DNA of 35,110 nt from Acidimicrobiales bacterium. GTDB taxonomy: Bacteria; Actinomycetota; Acidimicrobiia; Acidimicrobiales; RAAP-2. The translations under genes and the position numbers were made by a program. Below are positions 27,438-34,574 of the stretch, one piece after another. The stretch's first letter is position 1. Each line of letters opens with the position of its first letter. The notes under the pieces are model-generated. The model saw only the letters and a program-made list of their open reading frames with translations. It was not told the DNA's origin and did not search any database. The stretch is from positions 1 through 35,110 of the forward strand of contig JADMIJ010000045.1 in NCBI GenBank assembly GCA_015478655.1, given 5' to 3'.

Positions 27438-28774
27438 GCTCCGTGCCTCCGGAACAGGGTGATCCGGTCCTCCCCGACCTCGGCGCGGAGCTCCGGGTCT
27501 TCGATGCCGAGGCCCTCCTCCGGGGCGAGGCACAGCACCCCGATCTTTCCCTCGTGCAGGTTCTGATGCACCTGGTAGGCAGCGTCGCCCACGCCCTGAA
27601 GGTCGTGGACCGCCGACAGCGGCGGCAGGATCTTGCCCTCGCACACCAGCTGATTGGCGTCCCACGCCTCACGGTAGTTGGCAAAGTGCGAGCCCTTGAT
27701 CGTCTTGAGCTTCATCCACAGGTGCCGGTTGTCGTATTCGATCATGTAGCCCGAGGTGGCCGCACAGGTCACGATGGTCCCGCCCCGCTTGGCTGCGAAG
27801 ACCGAGGCGCCCATGGTCTGGCGACCCGGATGCTCGAACACGATGTCGACGTCCTCGCCCACCAGGCCCCGGATGTCCTTGCCGAGACGGCGCCACTCCG
27901 ACTCGTCCTGGGTGTGCTCGTCCTTCCAGAAGCGATAGTTGGCCACCTTGCGGTCGATCACCGCCTCCACACCGAGGTCGTGCAGAAGATCGACCTTCTT
28001 CTCCGACGACACCACACCAACCGGCGTCCCCCCGCCGTTCAGCACGTACTGCACGGCATAGGCGCCGAGACCGCCCGACGCCCCCCACACCAGGACCTTG
28101 TCGCCTTGCTGCATGTTGGCGCCGTGCTTCGACACCAGCATCCGGTAGGAGGTGGAATTGCACAGGGCGTTGGCTGCCGCCTCCTCCCACGTGAGGTGCC
28201 TGGGCTTGGGCATCAACTGGTTGGCCTTGACCACGGCCAGATCGGCCAGTCCCCCGAAATTCGTCTCGAACCCCCAGATCCGCTGGTTGTCGGCCAGGAT
28301 CGAGTCGTCATGCGCACTGGGGCTCTGGTCGTCCACGTAGTTGCAGTGGACCGTGACCCTATCCCCGGGCCTCCAGAGGCGCACGGCCGAGCCGGTCTTG
28401 AGCACCACCCCGGCGGCATCGGATCCGACCACGTGGTAGTCGAGCGCATGGCGCTTCCCCCACCGGCTCTCCTTGCCCAGCCGGTCGAGGAACCCGAACG
28501 TCGGTAGCGGTTCGAAGATCGAGGTCCACACGGTGTTGAAGTTGATGGCGCTGGCCATCACTGCGATGTAGGCCTCGTCCGGGGCCAGTTCGGGGACAGC
28601 CACATCACTGACGTGCAACGACTTCCGGGGGTCCTTGTCCTCGGATGCGAGGCCGTCGAACATGCCCACTTCGTCCCTGAGCACGAAGGCGGCACGGTAG
28701 ATGTCAGGGATGGCGATGGCGGCGATGGCGTCGCCCGGGGCACCCGATTGGATGGCTGAAAGGAACTCCTGCAT
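27434..28774 (-). CDS. ccr: crotonyl-CoA carboxylase/reductase
   Basis: A 446-residue MDR-superfamily enzyme that reduces crotonyl-CoA with NADPH while adding CO2, giving (2S)-ethylmalonyl-CoA. The sequence follows Streptomyces Ccr along its length (KDPRKSLHVSDVAVPELAP, ASAINFNTVWTSIFEPL, RIWGFETNFGGLADLAVVKA, VLVWGASGGLGAYAVQYVL, DIVFEHPGRQTMGASVF). The CO2-pocket residues described for Kitasatospora Ccr (Asn81, Phe170, Glu171, His365) correspond here to Asn80, Phe169, Glu170 and His363, so it should carboxylate and not merely reduce. The start is the ATG at 28774, matching the Streptomyces N-terminus and lying eight bases after TATCCT. It heads the run ccr, mce, GIY-YIG gene, pccB, epsilon. 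Confidence 0.96.
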   Translation of the reverse strand: MQEFLSAIQSGAPGDAIAAIAIPDIYRAAFVLRDEVGMFDGLASEDKDPRKSLHVSDVAVPELAPDEAYIAVMASAINFNTVWTSIFEPLPTFGFLDRLGKESRWGKRHALDYHVVGSDAAGVVLKTGSAVRLWRPGDRVTVHCNYVDDQSPSAHDDSILADNQRIWGFETNFGGLADLAVVKANQLMPKPRHLTWEEAAANALCNSTSYRMLVSKHGANMQQGDKVLVWGASGGLGAYAVQYVLNGGGTPVGVVSSEKKVDLLHDLGVEAVIDRKVANYRFWKDEHTQDESEWRRLGKDIRGLVGEDVDIVFEHPGRQTMGASVFAAKRGGTIVTCAATSGYMIEYDNRHLWMKLKTIKGSHFANYREAWDANQLVCEGKILPPLSAVHDLQGVGDAAYQVHQNLHEGKIGVLCLAPEEGLGIEDPELRAEVGEDRITLFRRHGA

Positions 28775-28782
28775 GTGAGGGG

Positions 28783-28788
28783 AGGATA
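28783..28788 (-). promoter_or_regulatory. -10 box for leaderless ccr transcript
   Basis: TATCCT on the minus strand ends eight bases before the ccr ATG. No -35 match and no Shine-Dalgarno are visible. The rest of the 231-base gap to the thiolase gene has TATCAT on the plus strand (28931-28936), a possible -10 box for thiolase with a leader of about 60 bases. Confidence 0.5.
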
Positions 28789-29005
28789 GTCCGCCCACCC
28801 CCCTCGGAGCCTTGTCATTCCGGGGGGTCGGACCGGGATTCTGGACAGGTCCACGGCGGGCGCGAGCGCGATGGCGGGGTCACGTCCACGCCCCGTGGCC
28901 ACCGGGTGGGCGACCGCCCAGGCCAGGCCATATCATGGGGCCGTCGTTGTGGCTGGCCCAAGGGGGGTCGCCGCCAGATCTGGCCAGCAGGCCGCGGAGG
29001 TCGTC

Positions 29006-30187
29006 ATGCCCGGAACCGTCATCGTCGCAGGTGCCCGAACCCCGATCGGCAAGCTTTCCGGTGCCCTCGGCGGCTTCGCCGCCACCGAGCTCGGTGGATT
29101 CGCCATCGCCGGCGCCCTCGAGCGGGCCGGGATCAAGCCGGAACAGGTCGACTACACCTTCATGGGCCAGGTGATCCTGGCCGGTGCGGGACAGATCACC
29201 GCTCGCCAGGCCGCCACCAAGGCGGGGATCCCGATGGATGTGCCCGCCACCACCATCAACAAGGTGTGCCTGTCGGGTCTCAATGCCATCTATCTGGCCG
29301 ATCTGATGATCAATGCGGGCGAGGCGGACATCGTGGTCGCCGGCGGGATGGAGTCGATGACCCAGGCCCCCTACCTGCTGCCGGGCGCACGGGCCGGATA
29401 CCGCATCGGGGACGCCACCATCGTCGACTCGATGATGTACGACGGTCTGTTCTGTGCGTTCGACAACTGCGCCATGGGCCTCGGAACCGAGCGCTACAAC
29501 GGATCCGACGGCGTGTCGCGGGAACGGCAGGACGCCTTCAGCGCCCTTTCCCACGAGCGGGCCTCTGCCGCCATCAAGGAGGGCCGATTCGCGGACGAGA
29601 TCATCGCCGTCAGCGTGCCCCAGCGGAAGGGTGATCCCCTGGTGGTCGACACCGACGAGGGTGTCCGACCCGAGACGACGGCCGAGTCACTGGGCAAGCT
29701 GCGACCGGCCTTTGACAAGAACGGCACCATCACCGCCGGCAACGCCTCCCAGATCTCTGACGGCGGGGCGGCCGTCATCGTGATGTCCAAGGCGAAGGCC
29801 GAGGAGCTGGGGTGCAGTCCGCTGGGCGAGTTGGTCAGCTACGGCCAAGTCGCCGGACCGAGCCCGTCGCTCCTCCATCAGCCCTCACATGCCACATCCG
29901 TGGCCCTGGCCAAGGCGGGGCTCACCATCGGCGACATCGACCTGTTCGAGATCAACGAGGCCTTTGCCGCCGTGGGCCTGGCCTCCGCCGACGATCTGGG
30001 CATCGGTGAGGACCGTGTGAATGTCAACGGTGGCGCCATCGCCCTCGGACACCCGGTGGGCATGTCCGGTACGCGCCTGGCGCTGACCTCACTCCTCGAG
30101 TTGAGGCGGCGAGGCGGCGGCACCGCGGCGGTGAGCCTCTGCGGTGGTGGCGGACAAGGTGATGCCGCTGTCCTCCGGACCATCTGA
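29006..30187 (+). CDS. acetyl-CoA C-acetyltransferase (thiolase)
   Basis: A 393-residue biosynthetic-type thiolase that joins two acetyl-CoA to acetoacetyl-CoA, the entry to the ethylmalonyl-CoA route. The acylated Cys88 is in INKVCLSGLNA, His349 in ALGHPVGMSG, and the second catalytic Cys379 in SLCGGGGQGD; NEAFAAVG is also present. The start at the ATG at 29006 has GGAGG five bases upstream; the frame is open further back, but without a family match. It is transcribed away from ccr, so the two could share control from the gap between them. A perfect hairpin follows its stop. Confidence 0.94.
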   Translation: MPGTVIVAGARTPIGKLSGALGGFAATELGGFAIAGALERAGIKPEQVDYTFMGQVILAGAGQITARQAATKAGIPMDVPATTINKVCLSGLNAIYLADLMINAGEADIVVAGGMESMTQAPYLLPGARAGYRIGDATIVDSMMYDGLFCAFDNCAMGLGTERYNGSDGVSRERQDAFSALSHERASAAIKEGRFADEIIAVSVPQRKGDPLVVDTDEGVRPETTAESLGKLRPAFDKNGTITAGNASQISDGGAAVIVMSKAKAEELGCSPLGELVSYGQVAGPSPSLLHQPSHATSVALAKAGLTIGDIDLFEINEAFAAVGLASADDLGIGEDRVNVNGGAIALGHPVGMSGTRLALTSLLELRRRGGGTAAVSLCGGGGQGDAAVLRTI

Positions 30188-30205
30188 GCCAGTCCGGCGG
30201 GGAGG

Positions 30206-30233
30206 GCAGCCGCGGCCTTCAGGCCGCGGCTGC
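30206..30233. terminator. perfect 12-bp hairpin between convergent genes
   Basis: GCAGCCGCGGCC, loop TTCA, GGCCGCGGCTGC: twelve perfect pairs, 19 bases after the thiolase stop and 24 before the end of the SixA-like gene. There is no T tract on either side, so if it terminates it is of the T-less kind seen in actinobacteria and would work for both strands. Confidence 0.7.
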
Positions 30234-30256
30234 ACCCGCTGACGTCCTTGAAGGTC

Positions 30257-30832
30257 TCAGTAGGGGGGCTTGAAGACCCCGGCCAGGTTGCCGCTCCCGT
30301 GGCTGGTGTCCTCCCAGGCCGCCACGCGGAGCGTGACCACGGCCAGGGAGCACGTGGGGAAGCCGTGCGCTTCGAGGGTGGCGCGATCTCTCGCCCCCCC
30401 ACCCTCGTCGGAGTCACCGAGCAGCTCCCAGACCAACTCGTAGATCGTCGGGTTGTGACCGACCACGAGCGCGCTCGTGACGGACTCATCGATCTCTCGG
30501 ACGTACTGCAGCACCACCTCGGTGCCGGCCTCATAGAGGGACCGGTAGGAATCGATCGGGATGCGGCTGCCCATGGCCTTGACGACCAGTTCGGCGGTCT
30601 GGTGGGTGCGCACCGCGGCCGAGCAGATGGCCAGGACGGGCGCGACCACGCCGCTGAGCCCGAGGACCGGTTGCTCCTTGGCGATCCGCTGGCCCAGCGC
30701 CGCAGCGTCGCGGCGGCCTCGAGCGGTCAACGGGCGCTCCTTGTCACTGCCGCCCCACGGAGCATCCGATGCGGCCTTGCCGTGCCGAAGCAGCCACAGG
30801 TACCGAACCGGATCCTTCGCTGACTTCGGCAT
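30257..30832 (-). CDS. SixA-like phosphohistidine phosphatase
   Basis: A 191-residue histidine-phosphatase-superfamily protein. The catalytic motif LLRHGKA is at residues 14-20 (His17), followed by SAAVRTHQTAELV, and the second His in VVGHNPTIYELV. SixA dephosphorylates phosphohistidine on signalling proteins such as phosphotransferase components; the substrate here is unknown. An insertion of about 20 Gly/Asp-rich residues comes before TLEAHGFPTCSLAVV. I took the ATG at 30832, which has GAGGGG just upstream and CACGAT six bases before; a TTG at 30850 is also in frame. Confidence 0.88.
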   Translation of the reverse strand: MPKSAKDPVRYLWLLRHGKAASDAPWGGSDKERPLTARGRRDAAALGQRIAKEQPVLGLSGVVAPVLAICSAAVRTHQTAELVVKAMGSRIPIDSYRSLYEAGTEVVLQYVREIDESVTSALVVGHNPTIYELVWELLGDSDEGGGARDRATLEAHGFPTCSLAVVTLRVAAWEDTSHGSGNLAGVFKPPY

Positions 30833-30886
30833 CCCCTCATCGTGCCCCAACTCACCAGGTCGGTGTCCGCCCCGGGCCCGGTGAGA

Positions 30887-31492
30887 CTACGCCTCCACCT
30901 CCCGTCGGCCCTCCAGAGCCCGTCCCAGCGTCAGCTCGTCGGCGTACTCGAGGTCGCCGCCCACCGGGAGGCCGCTGGCGATACGGGTCACCGAGAGCCC
31001 CATAGGCTTCAGCAGGCGGGCCAGGTACATGGCGGTGGCCTCGCCCTCGAGATTCGGGTTGGTACAGAGGATCACTTCGGTGATGCCCTCTGCTTCCACT
31101 CTGGCCAGCAGCTCCCGGACCCGCAGCTGATCGGGCCCGATGCCCTCGATCGGATTGAGGGCGCCCTGCAGGACGTGGTACTTCCCTGAGAACTCCCCGG
31201 TCTTCTCGACGGAGACGATGTCGCGGGGATCCTCGACCACGCAGACGGCGGTGGCGTCCCGCCGATCGTCGACGCAGATGGCGCACAGGCCCCCTTCGGC
31301 GACGTTGAAGCAACGAGTGCACAGCGTGATGCGCTCCTTCACGGCGATGACCGCTTCGGCCAGGCGGAGGGCATCCTCAGGAGCCACCTTGAGCAGGTGG
31401 AAGGTGATCCGCTGGGCCGACTTCGGTCCGATACCCGGGAGGCGGCCCAGCTCGTCGATCAGCGCCTGTAGCGGCCCCGAGAAGATGGCCAT
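30887..31492 (-). CDS. recR: recombination protein RecR
   Basis: A 201-residue RecR, which forms the ring that loads RecA with RecO in gap repair. It has the helix-hairpin-helix [17 protein letters not shown], a zinc finger with Cys58, Cys61, Cys70 and Cys73 (CTRC, CAIC), and a Toprim domain beginning [14 protein letters not shown], with GEYSG-like [19 protein letters not shown]. Its ATG directly follows the dnaX TAG stop with no base between. The small ybaB gene that often sits between dnaX and recR is absent here. Confidence 0.97.
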   Translation of the reverse strand: MAIFSGPLQALIDELGRLPGIGPKSAQRITFHLLKVAPEDALRLAEAVIAVKERITLCTRCFNVAEGGLCAICVDDRRDATAVCVVEDPRDIVSVEKTGEFSGKYHVLQGALNPIEGIGPDQLRVRELLARVEAEGITEVILCTNPNLEGEATAMYLARLLKPMGLSVTRIASGLPVGGDLEYADELTLGRALEGRREVEA

Positions 31493-33448
31493 CTAGTTGA
31501 CCTCTTCGGCGCCGGGGAAGGCTTGGAGGACACGGGCCTGCGCAGAGTTGTCGACATCGGCGACCTCACCCAGTTGGGACTCGTCGAACGCCGAAAGATC
31601 CTCACTGTCCACGGGCTCCTCACCGCCCTGGCCCGTCTCGGGCTGGGCCGGGGACCGGTCCGGTCGTCCCCGAGAGGCTTCCCTCGAGCCGGAGCCGGCG
31701 CCGGGCTTCGGTGATCGCGCCGTCGCCGCCCTCGAATTCGAGGTGGTGGATGATCCGGGGTCGAGCGGAGCCGGATCGTCGCCGGCGGGCGCGGATCCCC
31801 CACCTGCCGCGCCGGCACCGGCGTCCACGAGGAGGGCCAACCCCACGGGCCGGCCGAAGTGATCGGTGAGCGCCGCCTCGATTTCGCCGCGGACCTCCTC
31901 GCAGCGGGTGCGGTGGATCTCGTTGGGGAGGCCGAACACCGCCTGGTCGCCGTCGACCCGGACGAACCGACCGGCCTGGAACAGGGCTTTGGCCTTGGGC
32001 CGCAGGCGCCCGATGATGTGGTCCCCCCAGGCCTGGACCAGTTCATCTCGGGTGGGAAAGGACCCTGCCCCGGGCTCGGATCCTGACCCGACGGCGCCGG
32101 CAGGGACGCCGCGCTCGGGGACGACGGGCGCTTCGACAACGGACTGCTCCGGGGTCGCCGGAGCCTTCTCGATCGGAGCCGGCCCGGCCTGGCGGCGGAC
32201 TGCGCCGAGCGTCTTTCGACCCGACCCCGATGCAGGGCCGGACGGGCTGGGGGGGGCGGGGGCGGGAGATTCCTCCTCATCCGGCTCTGGTCGGACCACG
32301 ACCGGGGAGCGCGTGCCGCCGGAAGCCGAGTGGCCGGCGGTCTCGAGCCGTTCGATCCGGACCAGGAGCGCCTGGGGAGAATCGTCCGCTTCGAGGTGGG
32401 CCAGTCGCACCAGGGCCACTTCGAGGTTGACCCGTGGATCGGGGGCGTCCCGCATGGCTACCTGAGATTCGCCCAGGACCTCCATGGCCCGGACCAGGGC
32501 CGCCAACCCCACCCGATCCGCCTGCGCGGCGAGCGCCTGTCCTTCGCTCCCGGAGACTCCCACCAGCTCAGGGGCCACGAGAGCCAGAAATCCCTGCCGG
32601 AGATGGTCGATCAGATCGCCCGTGAGCTGTTGCGGGCTGTATCCCACGGCGGTGAGATGGGCGACGGCCACCAAGGCGCGGCCGGTGTCGTGCTCAGCCA
32701 GGGCTTCGACGACCTCGTCGAGCTCCGGGTCATCGTCCTCGACCGAATCCGAGGCGACGACCTGGTCGAGCACCGAGAGCGCGTCCCGCGCCGAGCCCCG
32801 GCCACGGCGGACGGCCAGGTCCAGCGCCTCGTCGGGCACGGAGAGACCGGCGTCCCGGCGGACCTGGTCCAGCAGCTCGACGAGCACCGCCGGTCCGAGG
32901 AGATGGAACTCGAAGTGCTGGGTGCGGCTCCGAATGGTGGGCAGCACCTTCTGGGGGTCGGTGGTGGCCAGTACGAAGATGACATGGGCGGGTGGCTCTT
33001 CGAGCGTCTTCAACAAGGCGTTCGACGCCGCGGTGGAGAGCATATGGACCTCGTCGACGATGTAGACCTTCTGGCGACCGGGTGTCCCCAGTGCCGCTCT
33101 CGACACCAGGTCCCGCATGGCCTCCACCCCGTTGTTGGAGGCGGCGTCGAGCTCGTGGACGTCCAGTGAGGTCCCCTTGGCGATCTCGATGCACGAGGGA
33201 CACACCCCGCATGGCTCGCCGTCGTGCAGATCGGTGCAGTTGAGGGCCTTGGCCAAAATCCGTGCGGTCGACGTCTTACCGGTCCCACGAGGCCCACTGA
33301 ACAGATAGGCATGGGCGACCCGCTGGTCGCGGACCGCATTGCGGAGCGCCCGGACGACGTGGTCCTGACCGCGCACCTCGGCGAACGTCGAGGGCCTGAA
33401 GCGCCGATACAGCGACTGATAGGGGACGGTGTCCGGTGCCTCGGCCAT
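31493..33448 (-). CDS. dnaX: DNA polymerase III subunit gamma/tau
   Basis: A 651-residue clamp-loader ATPase. It opens with QSLYRRFRPSTFAEVRGQDHV, Walker A SGPRGTGKTS (51-60), a zinc site with Cys70, Cys79, Cys82, Cys85, DAASNNGVEAMRDL, Walker B IVDEVHMLS and LEEPPAHVIFVLATT with the sensor region. After residue 370 a Pro/Ser/Glu-rich linker and a tau-like C-terminal part follow (DELVQAWGDHIIGRLRPKAKALF, VGLALLVDA), then another acidic tail. I see no A-rich slippery site for a gamma frameshift. The ATG at 33448 is eight bases after TAGGCT with no Shine-Dalgarno. recR follows without a gap. Confidence 0.97.
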   Translation of the reverse strand: MAEAPDTVPYQSLYRRFRPSTFAEVRGQDHVVRALRNAVRDQRVAHAYLFSGPRGTGKTSTARILAKALNCTDLHDGEPCGVCPSCIEIAKGTSLDVHELDAASNNGVEAMRDLVSRAALGTPGRQKVYIVDEVHMLSTAASNALLKTLEEPPAHVIFVLATTDPQKVLPTIRSRTQHFEFHLLGPAVLVELLDQVRRDAGLSVPDEALDLAVRRGRGSARDALSVLDQVVASDSVEDDDPELDEVVEALAEHDTGRALVAVAHLTAVGYSPQQLTGDLIDHLRQGFLALVAPELVGVSGSEGQALAAQADRVGLAALVRAMEVLGESQVAMRDAPDPRVNLEVALVRLAHLEADDSPQALLVRIERLETAGHSASGGTRSPVVVRPEPDEEESPAPAPPSPSGPASGSGRKTLGAVRRQAGPAPIEKAPATPEQSVVEAPVVPERGVPAGAVGSGSEPGAGSFPTRDELVQAWGDHIIGRLRPKAKALFQAGRFVRVDGDQAVFGLPNEIHRTRCEEVRGEIEAALTDHFGRPVGLALLVDAGAGAAGGGSAPAGDDPAPLDPGSSTTSNSRAATARSPKPGAGSGSREASRGRPDRSPAQPETGQGGEEPVDSEDLSAFDESQLGEVADVDNSAQARVLQAFPGAEEVN

Positions 33449-33573
33449 GTCGAGGGAGCCTATCGGCCACCGGGGTCCGGATTTCCGGTCGATTCCCGGC
33501 TCGGCGGCGGCCCTCAGTCAAGTAATTCGGACCAGGTGGAGTCGGGTGGTCGGACTCTGGACCTCCGCCAGGC

Positions 33574-33705
33574 CCCGACGCTCTGTGCGACGGCCAGGTT
33601 GGCTGCGGCACACGGCCCGGCCTGCTGAGAGCTGCTGCCTTCCGACCCTGACTCGATTCACAGAAGGACGTTGCGCAGGACCCAGCCGCCGCACACAGCG
33701 TCGGG
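33574..33705 (-). ncRNA. ffs: signal recognition particle RNA (4.5S type)
   Basis: The minus strand holds the SRP-RNA core GTCAGGGTCGGAAGGCAGCA, with the GGAA tetraloop and the asymmetric loops that bind Ffh, preceded by GCGCAACG and GTGAATC and followed by CCGTGTGCCG, as in other small SRP RNAs. An outer stem closes it: CCCGACGCTGTGTGCG (33705-33690) pairs with CGCACAGAGCGTCGGG (33589-33574) with one G-G mismatch in sixteen. TAGGTT at 33714-33709 is a fitting -10 box. At about 130 nt it is a little longer than E. coli 4.5S RNA. Its place between dnaX and tadA is usual in actinobacteria. Exact ends are approximate. Confidence 0.9.
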
Positions 33706-33884
33706 ACGAACCTACGCGATGCTAGTGCCCACCGACACCGCCTGGCGTCGGGTCCCACAGCGTCGGCCAGCCTGTCGGCCGACGGGGAAAGGTCGTGCCG
33801 GTCGGCTCGTCCATCTCCTCGTCCTTCAGGAGCCGGAGTAGCCTGGAGGCGCCCTCCGTACCTTCCGGTGGGGGTCGGGCACCC

Positions 33885-33972
33885 GGAGGCGTGCGAGAGC
33901 GGCCGAATCGGCACGACTGGAAATCGTGTGTGGGGAAACTCACCGTGGGTTCAAATCCCACCGCCTCCGCCA
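33885..33972 (+). tRNA. tRNA-Ser (GGA)
   Basis: A class II tRNA: acceptor GGAGGCG/CGCCTCC, D-arm with GAGAGCGGCCGAATCGGC, anticodon stem CACGA/TCGTG with loop CTGGAAA (GGA at 33919-33921), a long variable arm (TGTGGGGAAACTCACC), T-arm GTGGG-TTCAAAT-CCCAC, discriminator G and an encoded CCA at 33970-33972. TAGCCT at 33839-33844 is a possible -10 box. tadA begins one base after the CCA. Confidence 0.95.
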
Positions 33973-33973
33973 C

Positions 33974-34555
33974 ATGGGCACTGACGCGACACCACTCCCT
34001 CCGCCCGGCGCAGGCGATGACGCCCGCCCGGGGCCGGTGCTGAGCGATCACAAGGCCATGGGGCTGGCCCTCGAGGAGGCCACGGCCGCCATGGGCCACG
34101 GGGACGTGCCGGTCGGGGCGGTCGCCCTGCTCGCCGGGAAGGTGCTGGCCGCACGGCACAATGAGCGCGAAGCACGGGGGGATCCGACCGCCCACGCCGA
34201 ACTGCTGGCCCTCTCCGACGCCTCGGCGGCATTGGGCACGTGGCGGTTGTCGGACGTGACGCTGGTGGTGACCCTCGAACCCTGCACGATGTGCGCCGGG
34301 GCCCTCATCGCCTCCCGGCTCGGTCGCCTGGTGTTCGGGGCGACCGACCTGAAGGCCGGGGCCTGCGGATCGCTCTACAACCTGTGCGTGGACCCCCGCC
34401 TCAACCACGAGGTCCCCGTCACGGCCGGGTTGCGGGCCGCCGAGGCGTCCGCCCAGCTATGGGAGTTCTTCGCGGACCGTCGCCGAGCCGCCGACAACCA
34501 ATTGGGATACCAGCACCCCGGACGTCGATCCATCCGGCCTCCCCGCGCGCCCTGA
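33974..34555 (+). CDS. tadA: tRNA adenosine(34) deaminase
   Basis: A 193-residue (from ATG 33974) cytidine-deaminase-fold enzyme that turns A34 of tRNA-Arg(ACG) into inosine. The zinc site is His74 with catalytic Glu76 in TAHAELLAL and Cys104/Cys107 in LEPCTMCAGAL; VPVGAVALL lies at 46-54 and FGATDLKAGACGSLYNL further on. The first 25 residues are Pro/Gly/Asp-rich and not part of the domain, so the GTG at 34037 (21 codons later) is an equally good start. If 33974 is right, the gene starts one base past the tRNA-Ser CCA and its message would be freed by tRNA 3' processing. The C-terminal 30 residues are basic and unconserved. Confidence 0.95.
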   Translation: MGTDATPLPPPGAGDDARPGPVLSDHKAMGLALEEATAAMGHGDVPVGAVALLAGKVLAARHNEREARGDPTAHAELLALSDASAALGTWRLSDVTLVVTLEPCTMCAGALIASRLGRLVFGATDLKAGACGSLYNLCVDPRLNHEVPVTAGLRAAEASAQLWEFFADRRRAADNQLGYQHPGRRSIRPPRAP

Positions 34556-34574
34556 AGGGCACCGGCTCGCCCGG

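Noticed and set aside
31493..33448. Programmed frameshift in dnaX for the short gamma form
   Set aside because: No run of A or slippery heptamer with a following stem was found near the domain III boundary; the linker codons are GC-rich.
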